A stretch of 64,000 nucleotides of DNA from Paracrocinitomix sp040880585 (GTDB taxonomy: Bacteria > Bacteroidota > Bacteroidia > Flavobacteriales_D > Crocinitomicaceae), in the NCBI GenBank assembly GCA_040880585.1, contig JBBDID010000052.1, forward strand, positions 18,504 through 82,503, given 5' to 3'. Below the pieces are notes generated by a model. The model did no database searches. It saw nothing but the letters and a program-made list of their open reading frames with translations, and had not been told where the DNA came from. The stretch's first letter is position 1. Each line of letters begins with the position of its first letter. A program made the position numbers and the translations under genes. Below are positions 54,901-63,619 of this stretch, piece by piece.

Positions 54901-56088
54901 ATCCACAACATTCTGGAAATGACCTGTGACATAAATATTGTCAAAAGGATCTATATCAAGATCGTTTGCTACATCATCTAAACTTCCACCAACATTTAAC
55001 GCCCATTGTAATATTCCGCTGCTATTATAATTAGCAATAAAAATATCATAATTTCCATTTGACGATAAGCTGTTGCCAGCACCCAGAGGGTTAAAGTCTA
55101 CGGTGTTTTGAAATCGACCAACTACGCACAATTCACCCAGGCTATTCATTTTAACGGACATGGCAACGTCCTCTCCAACTGAACCTATGGCTTGAGACCA
55201 AACCCATGCGCCGTTTTGATCTAGTTTAACAAAATAAATGTCACGTTGGCTATTAGTGCTAATCAAATTATTTAAACCGGCACCGGGGTCAAAATCCACT
55301 CCACCATGAAAATAACCCAAACAATAGATATTCCCAATATTATCAACAGAAAAAGAAGTTACTCGATTTTGAGAAGATGTTTGAGTATTTACAAAGGCCT
55401 TCGCCCAAATAAAATTTCCGTTATTATCGTATTTAGCAATAAATGATTCATCATTATTTTCAAAGGTAGTTAAGATAGAAGTTCCCACTCCAGGGTCAAA
55501 GTCGTTTGACCCTTGAAATGTACCACCTAAGACAACGTTATTATTGTTATCAATTTTAACACTCAGTCCGAATTCAGCAGACGTGCCGTTACTTTCTGTT
55601 ATTTTGTTGGCCCAAATTAAATTTCCATTGGCGTCCATTTTTATCAAAAAACATGCGTCAAAGATAGATGTTAAAATATTCATCCCCGGACTTGGATCAA
55701 AATCTACATTACCATTGAAATAACCACTAATAAATAAATCTCCACTACTATCAACGTCTATTGTATAAGGAGCTTGTCCAATCGGGCTATTACCGGTAAT
55801 TTGTTTTGCCCAAATTAGATCTCCATTCACGTCAATCTTACAAATTGCAATATCAGAACCTGGAGACGGAGTTTGACTCGTCATATTAAAAATTCCTGGA
55901 CCAGGGTCAAAGTCATAGGTTCCGCTAAAAAAACTTAATACAAATGAGTTTCCACTTTGATCAACTATGGATGCGCTTTCGAGGTATATCTCATTTCCAA
56001 ACTTTCCAGACCAAACATGACCTAGATTTTGGCTATAAGAAGACATGCCTAACATAATGAACATAAGAAAAATCAACATTTTTTTCAT
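51961..56088 (-). CDS. Giant T9SS-secreted propeller / parallel beta-helix surface protein
   Basis: 1375 residues from the ATG at 56088, which gives the signal peptide MLIFLMFIMLGMSSYSQ; a 225-base in-frame extension upstream has no such signal. About 20-470 has SBBP-type blades, most with a VDFDPGxG core. About 480-640 has SprB-like repeats (GGSPPYTYQWNYPGQTSPN). About 690-1130 is a right-handed parallel beta-helix with many N/D turns. Then a helical segment (ALAQAGDFETLHTFLQDEG) and the type A tail FNLYPNPTMGQVNLEID. Probably an adhesin or cell-surface scaffold. First gene of the unit. Confidence 0.85.
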   Translation of the reverse strand: MKKMLIFLMFIMLGMSSYSQNLGHVWSGKFGNEIYLESASIVDQSGNSFVLSFFSGTYDFDPGPGIFNMTSQTPSPGSDIAICKIDVNGDLIWAKQITGNSPIGQAPYTIDVDSSGDLFISGYFNGNVDFDPSPGMNILTSIFDACFLIKMDANGNLIWANKITESNGTSAEFGLSVKIDNNNNVVLGGTFQGSNDFDPGVGTSILTTFENNDESFIAKYDNNGNFIWAKAFVNTQTSSQNRVTSFSVDNIGNIYCLGYFHGGVDFDPGAGLNNLISTNSQRDIYFVKLDQNGAWVWSQAIGSVGEDVAMSVKMNSLGELCVVGRFQNTVDFNPLGAGNSLSSNGNYDIFIANYNSSGILQWALNVGGSLDDVANDLDIDPFDNIYVTGHFQNVVDFDPGLGNEILSSPNFGSIYVLKIDPTGNFLFAESFDATSTTGILSARTINLHNGYLHICGLFNGSLELESGNCITELSSSVNSLFIAKYCETSISDPIISVTTPLTCDQNAVLESSSPSNNLWSTGSTNTSISVINGDYQLTVEDGFGCKLTDCITIDPYDLNVSVSVDQPCTWDEGAIYTTVSGGSPPYTYQWNYPGQTSPNLEGVPPGDYSVTVTDAIGCSVTANATLTPQLTDSDFDYPYGYTVTNSNPNQFNDGGNGIISIRGTLIIQEGVNIDLNGLTFEFARDLEYDIPDLGMTHSGIIIEPGAKLKATNCIFKGVNQCDAMWQGIQIWGDQPNLLQHSKRGKPPVVIASLVDNGEAELSNCVVRDAEIGVACHRVNYPLTNTPIDYGRGLLKARGTDFINNRVGVSFRGLTIIPNNSTVYDCNFICNAPLIHPYKYDGEGTDVFVRLTRVKNPLITANNFTGNTAFSITKRGTGILSFDASYIVESAQTGFVTPFTPKTPNIFTDMSKGIDIYAKGGAQSVVTITDNRFNNVYQGITGGGNNFDEISYNRFNTPAGDPLFNSWAMFLQTSSGFLVSQNTMNTVGTNAYTFGVIGSDVTLTMGEIYKNNFNGSYQSGTQAEGDVNDQLQIDCNTYNGTNTYDWTVLTPTLADQGVCGTNGEEAVTNQFGTCVTADESQIFSISSFFYNTTNFANPVCYSTPEVNLISCGFSPSNLSQVCPQHPDISCPNCIGNSSMIVNTPPGLKRDRLKGQYVRALAQAGDFETLHTFLQDEGENDDRRIMISTYVQEGKFTEARIELNNFNPSGQSENDFYDLFDVLVGIGESGRILDQVSPIEKQVIADIANGTTEVRIVAQAVLSEIDEIQVVRFPQQVPQNHAPVWMNNDDTTTPIEGNSQPSFNLYPNPTMGQVNLEIDSAQPVFVQLYDETGRLITNSNVNSGTNTLDYSWVERGVYFVVINFSETSIETVRLIIE

Positions 56089-56408
56089 AAAACAGATTTT
56101 AGTGGTATAGTGTACAAGCTCATATTCAGTCAATACTAAATATTGAGAAATCAAGAAGTACAATATAACCATACTATTGAAATAAAACATTAAATAATTG
56201 TAAAACAATAAGTTTTGAGGTTTATAAGTAGGTACAAGCAGATGTTTTCGCAACGATTTAAGAGGTCTGATATACCTTATCTCATAGTCGAAGCACATTT
56301 GCAGGTCACACAATCCAATGCTAACGCAAAACCTGCAAAAAAAGCTTTCACTAGCCTACCCTCAATTATATTGGGACCCCCCCCTTCTGAAAGAATAAAT
56401 TTATAAAT

Positions 56409-56444
56409 CCAAGCTATTTAACATAAGCTTGGTCATATTATAAG
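56409..56444. repeat. Dispersed repeat fragment
   Basis: CAAGCTATTTAACATAAGCT followed by TGGTCATATTATAAG is the same module that starts the repeat at 48585 and recurs at 57655 and 60100. The stretch 56089-56548 holds nothing else recognisable. Confidence 0.7.
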
Positions 56445-56548
56445 TCAAATGGAGTTAAAAGCGGAATTCATGCGCGCCATAGATACGACGCATAAAATGA
56501 TGAATTTTAAATCAGGCCGTAAGTTCCGTCATTTATTGATCAAAGATT

Positions 56549-56725
56549 TTAAATTCGATCTAGATACTTATTATAGAAATAATCTATGAACCAGTTAGGA
56601 ATTTGCTTGTCATAATCAAGTATCTCTACTTGTCGACCGTAGTTGATCTGTGCTACTAATTCATTGTATTTACCTGAATTATCAAAAAGATATGCCCTTG
56701 AACTTACCCTAACAGCATCATACAT
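56549..56725 (-). pseudogene. Short open frame, probably a C-terminal gene fragment
   Basis: About 59 codons (MYDAVRVSSRAYLFDNSG ... WFIDYFYNKYLDRI) that read like the end of a larger protein. The frame closes at a TAG 40 bases upstream of the first Met, and no normal start is present. Family unknown. Confidence 0.3.
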
Positions 56726-56816
56726 TAAATTCAATGCTTTTCTTGAAACTTGCAGCTAATGTTGATTACCTGATCCATTTGGACCGGCAAAGACTCTCAA
56801 TCGTTTAGTTTTTGAA

Positions 56817-57119
56817 TTACTCAAGTGTAAATGTAGAAGGAATATTTAGCTCACGGCCACTTCTCGAAATACGTTTTACGAACTCTCTACTTCCATCCGG
56901 AAAAGCTCGATATATTTTTCCATTTTCTTCATACAAATAAGATAATTCAAATTGTTTAGCTTCTTTTTGAGCTTTAATTGATGCACCGATAGCGGCACCT
57001 ACAATTCCAGCCGCAAGTGCACCCTTGCTTTTGCCTGTAAGTAAAGCCCCCAATGCAGCACCAACTATACCCGCTGCTATCGCTCTTTCTATTATCTCAT
57101 GTTTTGACCGATTATCCAT
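56817..57119 (-). CDS. Small glycine-zipper protein
   Basis: 100 residues from ATG 57119. A glycine-zipper hydrophobic hairpin (AAGIVGAALGALLTG and LAAGIVGAAIGASI) is followed by a soluble domain (YLYEENGKIYRAFPDGSREF). Such zippers insert into or associate with membranes. No signal peptide. It stands alone among repeats and remnants. Confidence 0.6.
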   Translation of the reverse strand: MDNRSKHEIIERAIAAGIVGAALGALLTGKSKGALAAGIVGAAIGASIKAQKEAKQFELSYLYEENGKIYRAFPDGSREFVKRISRSGRELNIPSTFTLE

Positions 57120-57174
57120 ATTACCCAAAGATAAATCTTATTTTGCTTTTTAAAAATTATTCTAATGAATAACT

Positions 57175-57341
57175 TCTTTGAAATGGTAGGATACGTTTTA
57201 ACCGTTATTAACACCCGGGTTTTTGCCATCTTTTACAAATGCTCAACCGGAATGTTCTAGTTGGGTTGTTTTGCCAGCGCTTCCACTACCCTACCTCTAT
57301 GGCACAAAATTAAATGCTTTTTTCTCTTGGCAGCGAGTACG
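57175..57341 (-). pseudogene. Decayed copy of the DUF488 operon junction
   Basis: 57175-57306 matches 37213-37343 (end of the DUF488 gene and start of its partner) with scattered substitutions. It then jumps at GGCACA to a match with 38041-38079 (N-terminal part of DUF488). About 700 bases are missing between, joined at a short microhomology. No intact frame. Confidence 0.8.
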
Positions 57342-57462
57342 CTGGAAAAATAAAAAATTCCCCAAAGTGCCGAATGATGATACCTACATTCCTTATCCTG
57401 ACAAAAATTTGTAGCTGATCCGGCTATCCGCTTTAGTCAAGTCACAAAGCAATCAGCTCAGC

Positions 57463-57502
57463 CGGCAGGCAAGGGTTTTCCTCCGGTCAACCTTGCCTGC
57501 CG
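57463..57502. repeat. Perfect 12-bp inverted repeat, GC-rich hairpin
   Basis: CGGCAGGCAAGG (57463-57474) and CCTTGCCTGCCG (57491-57502) with a 16-base loop. No T-run, so not a standard terminator. The similar CCTGCCGG unit occurs inside the type IIG gene at 46218-46233. Confidence 0.7.
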
Positions 57503-57573
57503 CTTCGCTGTTTTTGCTTCGCATCCTTGAGCTGCCGTTAGGTTTCATGCTTCAACCAAAAAAGTGTTCCGTT

Positions 57574-57604
57574 GTGCCTCCGCTAAAGCTTCAGCGACAC
57601 GCGG
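57574..57604. repeat. AAGCTT-core palindromic element
   Basis: 31 bases with CGCTAAAGCTTCAGCG in the middle; same family as the copies at 18539, 20596, 20823 and 48903. Confidence 0.7.
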
Positions 57605-57626
57605 TCAGAGCAACATAAAACTTTTT

Positions 57627-57717
57627 CTCCCCTACCCGCTCATAAAACCTTACCCAAGCTATTTAGCTTCATTTCATTTCGCTCAGGGCAACGCATAAGC
57701 TTGGCCATATTATAAGA
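57627..57717. repeat. Dispersed repeat module with extra insert
   Basis: CTCCCCTACCCGCTCATAAA ... CCAAGCTATTTA matches 48553 onward, but between TATTTA and CATAAGCTTGG it carries an additional CTTCATTTCATTTCGCTCAG-type segment that is absent at 48594 and 56420 and present again at 60068. The interval 57342-57760 has no gene. Confidence 0.7.
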
Positions 57718-57760
57718 TGAGATACCAGCCCTTCTATAACGTAAGATTTTATCTTCTGAT

Positions 57761-59914
57761 TCACAGTTTTACGCCAATCATGCAGACATCATCAATTTGT
57801 TCCAAATCACCTTTCCATTCTTCAAATTTTTTATCCAGTACATCTCTTTGCTGATCTGAACTTAAATGATGTATTTCTAAAAGCAATTCCTTCAATCTTT
57901 TTACTTTAAATTTTTTTCCCTTCTCTCCTCCGAACTGATCCTGAAAGCCATCTGAAAACAAGTAAATGATATCCCCTTTATTCAGATCGATACTATGTGT
58001 GGTAAATGGCTGTGATTTTGGATAATTACCTACCGGTTGCTTATTTGCATCAACAACCTCTATCTCTTTATAAGCAGCACGGAAAATCCACATTGGATTA
58101 TTGGCTCCGGCCCATTTGATTTGTTTTTTATCACCGGTTATGTTCGTATCGTGAAAGGCGACTAAAGATATATCCATCCCGTCATTCATTATTTTTCCAC
58201 TTTTAGTGAACTGTTGGATGACGATTTCTCTTGTTCTATCAAGTAGTTTACCCGGATCAAACACTTGTTCCTCTAAGAGAGCTTTTGATAATGCGTAACT
58301 ACAAACGACGCTAACCATGGCTCCAGGTACTCCATGCCCTGTGCAATCAGCTACAGCAAAGAAAATATGATCCCCTACTCTTTCTAACCAATAAAAATCA
58401 CCCGAGACAACATCTTTTGGTTTAAACAGAATGAACCCATCTTTTAAATTCTCCCGGAGGCTTGACCGGGATGGTAACACAGCTTCCTGAATACCACGTG
58501 CATAATAAATTGAGTCAGCAATCTCATTATTTTTCTCAAGCAAAAGTTCTCTCTGGCTTTCAGAAAGCTCCCGTTGTACTTCTATGATTTTATTCTGTTT
58601 CTTAATTAGCCTGAAACGATTGTACATGATTAAAGCCACGACAAAGAATAGTAATATACCGATACCCAGGTACCACTGTTGCTGTTTTTTAGCTACCAGT
58701 TGGCTATCCCTTACAGCAATTTTAGTTTCATCAATTTCTTTTTGTTTTGCGAAAGCCACACTATCTGCTGCTGCTTCTTTTTCATAGCGGTGTACAATAC
58801 CTGCTGATATTAATGCTGATTTTTCCTCGTTTGCTGCCAAACTGTCCTTTAACTCAGTGTGTTCAGATAAGTATCGAAAAGCCTTGTTTATATTTCCTGA
58901 ACGCTTATAATAATCTGACAAACAACGGCACGACTGGCTTTGAAGCATGAGTTCATTATTATACTTGGCGAATTCATAGGCATCCCGGCAGTATTTTTCA
59001 ATGATAGGATTGAAATCATGCTGTAGATAGAGTTCCCCTATATTCTTTTTTGAATTATGGACACCGTACTCGTCCCCAATGGAATCTCTGATCGCTAGTG
59101 CTTCCAGATAGAAGGGCAAGGCTTTTTCAAAGTTTCCTGAATCAGCATATAAAATTCCCAAGGAGCTAACGGCAACAGCCTTGATCTCCTGTTGGTTAAT
59201 CTTATCCGTTTCTTCAATAGTCTTTGATAAATAATAAACTGCACTATCAAATTCATTCATGTGCTGATATTCAAGCCCGATCCCCAGATATGTTATGTTG
59301 ATTGATTCAGGTGTGCCTTCTTCCATGCGGTATTTTAAAGCCAGGCGGTGATATTTTAAAGCACCGTCATAATCATTTATAAAAGAAAATACATTGGCGA
59401 TATTGTTATAAGCATTGCCGAGACCCTTTAGGTCGTTTAGCTGTTCAAAATGTTCTATTGATTTATAGTAGTAATCAAGTGCCTTCCCATAAATTGCACT
59501 TCTTTTAAATAGAATTCCCAGACCTATATAAGAAGTTGCTAGAGCGCTGGTGTCATTGAGTTGTTGAAATATATCGGCAGCGTCAAGAAGGTATGCTTCA
59601 CCTTCAATCGGGTTTTTTCTAAAATTAAAGGAAAAATAACCTTGATAATTCTTGATTTTAGCCACATAAGCGTTACGCCGATCTAACAAAGGTTTACAGC
59701 TACTAATCACTTCTTGAAATTTTAATGTATCCCCAGATCTGTAATAGGTTGACAATAACGATTCGGCCGATTTCAACACCGTAGTGTCTTGTTTGCTGTT
59801 CTTAACAATTTTCCACAATGAATCGATAGAATGATTATCAGATTGTGCATGTACCGGAAGAAATGAAGCCCCAAGAAACCATAAAAGCAGATAAAATAAA
59901 AAGCGTTTTTTCAT
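57761..59914 (-). CDS. TPR sensor with membrane helix and SpoIIE/PP2C-type phosphatase output
   Basis: 717 residues. Signal peptide or first helix 1-24 (SFLPVHAQ); periplasmic TPR array about 70-390 (KALDYYYKSIEHFEQLND, ALKYHRLALKYRMEEG, ALPFYLEALAIRD); one transmembrane helix about 408-428; coiled coil with KNNEIADSIYYARGIQEAVLPS; then a PP2C/SpoIIE phosphatase domain (DGFILFKPKDVVSGDFYW, VADCTGHGVPGAMVS, YLFSDGFQDQFGG, QIDDVCMIGVKL) with its metal-binding aspartates in place. Probably dephosphorylates an anti-sigma-factor antagonist or similar partner; none is encoded nearby. Confidence 0.9.
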   Translation of the reverse strand: MKKRFLFYLLLWFLGASFLPVHAQSDNHSIDSLWKIVKNSKQDTTVLKSAESLLSTYYRSGDTLKFQEVISSCKPLLDRRNAYVAKIKNYQGYFSFNFRKNPIEGEAYLLDAADIFQQLNDTSALATSYIGLGILFKRSAIYGKALDYYYKSIEHFEQLNDLKGLGNAYNNIANVFSFINDYDGALKYHRLALKYRMEEGTPESINITYLGIGLEYQHMNEFDSAVYYLSKTIEETDKINQQEIKAVAVSSLGILYADSGNFEKALPFYLEALAIRDSIGDEYGVHNSKKNIGELYLQHDFNPIIEKYCRDAYEFAKYNNELMLQSQSCRCLSDYYKRSGNINKAFRYLSEHTELKDSLAANEEKSALISAGIVHRYEKEAAADSVAFAKQKEIDETKIAVRDSQLVAKKQQQWYLGIGILLFFVVALIMYNRFRLIKKQNKIIEVQRELSESQRELLLEKNNEIADSIYYARGIQEAVLPSRSSLRENLKDGFILFKPKDVVSGDFYWLERVGDHIFFAVADCTGHGVPGAMVSVVCSYALSKALLEEQVFDPGKLLDRTREIVIQQFTKSGKIMNDGMDISLVAFHDTNITGDKKQIKWAGANNPMWIFRAAYKEIEVVDANKQPVGNYPKSQPFTTHSIDLNKGDIIYLFSDGFQDQFGGEKGKKFKVKRLKELLLEIHHLSSDQQRDVLDKKFEEWKGDLEQIDDVCMIGVKL

Positions 59915-60064
59915 AGAGTAATCTCAATTTATTCAGATAAAGATAAAACAAAAGGTCTCGATTGAATGAAAAAAGTAGTTTCCGTAATTTTGAAATGGAG
60001 CTTCTTCTCCTGCCCACCTGATCTAACCTTTTATATGGGTATTCTGTCAATCGGCAATTTAATC

Positions 60065-60205
60065 CTTCGACTTCATTTCATTTCGCTCAGGATAGCGCAT
60101 AAGCTTGGTCATATTACAATCTTTTTCCAAATTCTCCTTAATCTCTCTCTTTTAGACAGTTTATACCTGAGCCAATTTTCTGAGCACTCAGCGCACACAA
60201 AATTA
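60065..60205. repeat. Diverged third copy of the island-border repeat
   Basis: CATAAGCTTGGTCATATTAC, then TCTCTCTTTTAGACAGTTTA and CTGAGCACTCAGCGCACACA follow the same order as 48590-48725 and 35976-36090 with many substitutions. The interval 59915-60232 holds no gene. Confidence 0.6.
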
Positions 60206-60232
60206 TCTTGTTGAAGATCCGGAAACTTATTA

Positions 60233-63200
60233 TTATAGCTTACTAATCTTAATAAAAGATTGTTCTACTTTTAAATAATAAATTCCTGACTCTAAATGGC
60301 TTAAATCCAAAATCATTGATTTGTTATTGCACGCCCCCTTCATGACGATTTTTCCAGCCCCGTCAAACAGCCAAAACGTTTTACCAATAAAATGTTCACT
60401 CAAAAATATTTCAATTGAACTTGAGGTAGGATTTGGATAAACTGCTACTCCCGTTTTTGAATCATTTCCATCAATTCCAAGTCCGCTTATATTAACGCAT
60501 GCAGAAGTATCTGTGCAATTTATATTTGTTACCACCACAGCATAATCACCATTAGATAACGCAGTATAGCTTTGGTCAGTTTCTCCAATAATTACAGCAT
60601 AATTGTCGTTACAATCCAGCCATTGGTAAGTAGCGCCAGACTCATTAGCAGAGATAATGTTTGTGTTTAGTGTAGTAGAAACATCTATATCGTTAATTGT
60701 CAAATCGAGCGTTACCAAACTGTCACAGCCAGTGCTGCTTACCAAGGTATGTGTCGCTGTGTTATTATCTGCTGTATACGTATTTCCATCTATCCAGGTG
60801 TAACTGCTACAAGCTATTTGCGTGTCAGTTGCACTTACTGAATTGTTCAGTGTCAAATTTAACGTAGCAGTAATCGCGCAACCATTAGTGTCAGTATATG
60901 TATGCGTTGCTGTTGAATTACTAGCTGTGTACGTATTGCCATCTATCCAGGTGTAGGAATCACAAGCTATAACCGAATCAGTAACTGATGCTGAATTTGT
61001 AATTGTTAAATTCAAAGTAACTATACTGTCACAGCCTGCTAAATTGGTAAGCGTTTGTGTTGCCGTCGTATTACTGGTTGTATAGGTATTTCCATCTGTC
61101 CAGGTATAACTGCCACAAGCGGTTTGGGTGTCTGTGGTAGCATCTGCATAGTTGACGATCAAATATAATGTCACGACACTGTCGCATCCGTTTACACTTG
61201 TCAAAGTATCCGTTGCTAATGTTGTGTTTGCTGTATAAGTATTGCCATTTGTCCAAGTGAAACTTTCACATGCTGTCTGTGTATCGACCCCCGTTAAAGG
61301 ATTATTTATCAATAAGTTTAAAGTGACCACACTGTCGCATCCATTTACACTTGTTAAGGTGTCTTTATAAATCCCGGTATTCGTCAAAACATTGCCTCCA
61401 AAACTATAGGAATCTCCATTGCAAATAGACAGGCTAATAGAATCATACAATATCGGGCAGGCAAGGATATCAAATTCTGCTGCTCCTACATCTCTTACTC
61501 CGTTTACAGGGCCATTTTGCGCATCAGAAACATCCGAAGAATTGCCCATATCTATTGCAACACTTCCCATCCCGGGAGCGGCGGTAAAAGTAGTTCCTCC
61601 GTTGTTTTGTAAGCCCCCTAGATTTAAGGCGCCACTGCTAACATTAATTTGATCTGTCCCTACAGTTCCCGCCGGGGCATCATCAAAAATATTATAACCA
61701 TTACTTGTAGATATGGTGCCGGAAATGTTGTAATCACCTATGTTTTCTGCTACAATACTGCTGCCAATTGTAAAGACGGTGGAAGTAGATATATGTATTC
61801 CCCCACTACTAGTAGCATTATTAGAACTAGCAGTATTTGAGGTAATTGTTGAATTATTGATAGTTAAAGCACTATTGGCTGAACTCGCACAGAATATTCC
61901 TCCGCCAGAGCCATTGGTAGTAGAATTTAAAGAGGTTGTGGAAGCTGTGTTTCCATAAACGGTAGACTGATTAAAACTTAAATTAAAAATAGAATTACTA
62001 CTACCGGCTAAGGTATAGATACCTCCGCCCACTGCACCACCATCAGAAGATGAAACCGAGTTATTGCTTATGGTTGAATTGTTGAAAGTAAAATAAGACG
62101 AAGAAGAATTAGAATTACTTCGGGCACAAATCCCTCCTCCTAAGCACGTAGAAGTTGGTGATGTAGCTATATTATTACTGATGGTTGAATTATTAATGAC
62201 TGCATTAATCTTTGAGTTATAAGATGATTGTGAAGCTGTAGAGTTAGCATAAATACCACCACCATAGGCTGTTCCTGAAGTTGATGATGCTGAATTATCA
62301 CTCACCTTTGAATTATCTATAGTAAAATCAAATGTGGAGAGGGATGAAGTATTTGAAATTGATTTAGAAATTACATAAATCCCTCCTCCGCTGCATGTTG
62401 TTGGTGATGTCGTTGAATTTCCATTTAAAACTGAGTTTTTTAGCAATAACCCTGAAAAAGAAGGTGATGGCGAATTAGAAGTTGTTGCATAAATACCACC
62501 ACCTATGGCAGATAAAGGAGATGATGCTATATTTTCTAAAACAACTGTATTATCAAGAGTAAGATAAATGTCATCCGCGTAGATGCCAGCTCCGGCAGCA
62601 ACGTTTGAATTGGTTGCAGTATTTGAAATTGTATTTGCTTTAATAGTAGAATAAGAGATTTGCATTGTAGAATAAGCGCTACTACCGGTAGAATTTGATC
62701 TCGCATAAATAGCACCACCGTATGCGGTAAAATCAGAAGATGTAGCCGTGTTTCCTGTAAAAGTTGAATTATTAATAATTAAAGTTGTAGACCCAGAAGA
62801 AGCATAGGCATAAATCCCCCCTCCATTGGCACCGGAAGTACCTGAAGAAACTGTATTATCGGTAACCGTTGAATTGATCATATTCAAATTGCCTGAGACA
62901 TAACACCCGCCTCCGTATGAAAGATTACCGCTCGCTAGATTTCCAGTTATTATGGCGTTATCAATTGTTACGTTTGAAGCTTTAAAACCTCCACCATTAG
63001 CCACATCAGTAGAAGGAACTGAGTTAGCTACATTTCCCGTAATACTAGAATTCACAATGGTTAAATAATTAGAGAACATTCCTCCACCGTTAGCGCTTGA
63101 GCCTGAAGAAATAGCCGTATTTTCAGAAATGACTGAATTATTGATTGTTAAGTTATAAGCATAGATCCCCCCTCCTACTACGTTTGCAGATCCGGAAACA

Positions 63201-63619
63201 ATATTGTCTCTAATAACCGAATTATTAACAGTCAGTATATAGGCATTGATTCCTCCTCCTTGCGAAGTATCAAAGCCGTTAATTATGGCCATTCTGTCCA
63301 GCACCACAGTGGCGCCGTTTATGTTGAAAATGCGTGAACTGTTGTTTCCACTAACAAAAAGAGTATCAGAAGCAGTCATTAAACCAATAAATGTCAAGTC
63401 CTTGCTAAAAGCTATTTCTCCTGATGTGAGAACAATAGTATTATTTCCTCCAGTTATTAAAGTAGGATTAAACGTTATGGAATCGTCATTTGCAGCGTCT
63501 ATAACCGCTTGTCTTAAAGAGCCTATTCCTGCATCATTTGTATTTTGAACAGTAAAAACAGCTGAAAAGCCAGTTAAATTTAACGTCACGCACACAATTA
63601 AGGCCAGTAATTTCTTCAT
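60233..63619 (-). CDS. Giant T9SS-secreted polymorphic beta-helix protein
   Basis: 1128 residues; signal peptide 1-19 (LNLTGFSA). It opens with FTVQNTNDAGIGSLRQAVIDA, the usual start of CSLREA/polymorphic outer-membrane beta-helix proteins. About 95-700 consists of repeated turns 'NSxIxxNxA...GGGIYA', a right-handed helix resembling chlamydial Pmp repeats. About 720-985 holds five copies of a 50-residue repeat (ACDSYTWIDGNTYTASN ... GCDSVVTLNL). C-terminal type A sorting domain from VAVYPNPTSSSIEIFL. Likely an adhesin or surface layer component. Monocistronic. Confidence 0.88.
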   Translation of the reverse strand: MKKLLALIVCVTLNLTGFSAVFTVQNTNDAGIGSLRQAVIDAANDDSITFNPTLITGGNNTIVLTSGEIAFSKDLTFIGLMTASDTLFVSGNNSSRIFNINGATVVLDRMAIINGFDTSQGGGINAYILTVNNSVIRDNIVSGSANVVGGGIYAYNLTINNSVISENTAISSGSSANGGGMFSNYLTIVNSSITGNVANSVPSTDVANGGGFKASNVTIDNAIITGNLASGNLSYGGGCYVSGNLNMINSTVTDNTVSSGTSGANGGGIYAYASSGSTTLIINNSTFTGNTATSSDFTAYGGAIYARSNSTGSSAYSTMQISYSTIKANTISNTATNSNVAAGAGIYADDIYLTLDNTVVLENIASSPLSAIGGGIYATTSNSPSPSFSGLLLKNSVLNGNSTTSPTTCSGGGIYVISKSISNTSSLSTFDFTIDNSKVSDNSASSTSGTAYGGGIYANSTASQSSYNSKINAVINNSTISNNIATSPTSTCLGGGICARSNSNSSSSYFTFNNSTISNNSVSSSDGGAVGGGIYTLAGSSNSIFNLSFNQSTVYGNTASTTSLNSTTNGSGGGIFCASSANSALTINNSTITSNTASSNNATSSGGIHISTSTVFTIGSSIVAENIGDYNISGTISTSNGYNIFDDAPAGTVGTDQINVSSGALNLGGLQNNGGTTFTAAPGMGSVAIDMGNSSDVSDAQNGPVNGVRDVGAAEFDILACPILYDSISLSICNGDSYSFGGNVLTNTGIYKDTLTSVNGCDSVVTLNLLINNPLTGVDTQTACESFTWTNGNTYTANTTLATDTLTSVNGCDSVVTLYLIVNYADATTDTQTACGSYTWTDGNTYTTSNTTATQTLTNLAGCDSIVTLNLTITNSASVTDSVIACDSYTWIDGNTYTASNSTATHTYTDTNGCAITATLNLTLNNSVSATDTQIACSSYTWIDGNTYTADNNTATHTLVSSTGCDSLVTLDLTINDIDVSTTLNTNIISANESGATYQWLDCNDNYAVIIGETDQSYTALSNGDYAVVVTNINCTDTSACVNISGLGIDGNDSKTGVAVYPNPTSSSIEIFLSEHFIGKTFWLFDGAGKIVMKGACNNKSMILDLSHLESGIYYLKVEQSFIKISKL
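60680..61400 (-). repeat. Five tandem coding repeats of about 155 bp
   Basis: The plus-strand phrase GTATTTCCATCTATCCAGGT and variants recurs at about 60779, 60928, 61087 and 61238, with a more divergent fifth unit near 61390. In protein each unit reads CxSYTWxDGNTYT ... LTxxxGCDSxVTLNL. Copies differ by several per cent, so they are old but could still recombine. Confidence 0.8.

Noticed and set aside
56089..56313. N-terminal extension of the giant surface protein
   Set aside because: The extension lacks a signal peptide at its start and would bury the clear one beginning at 56088.
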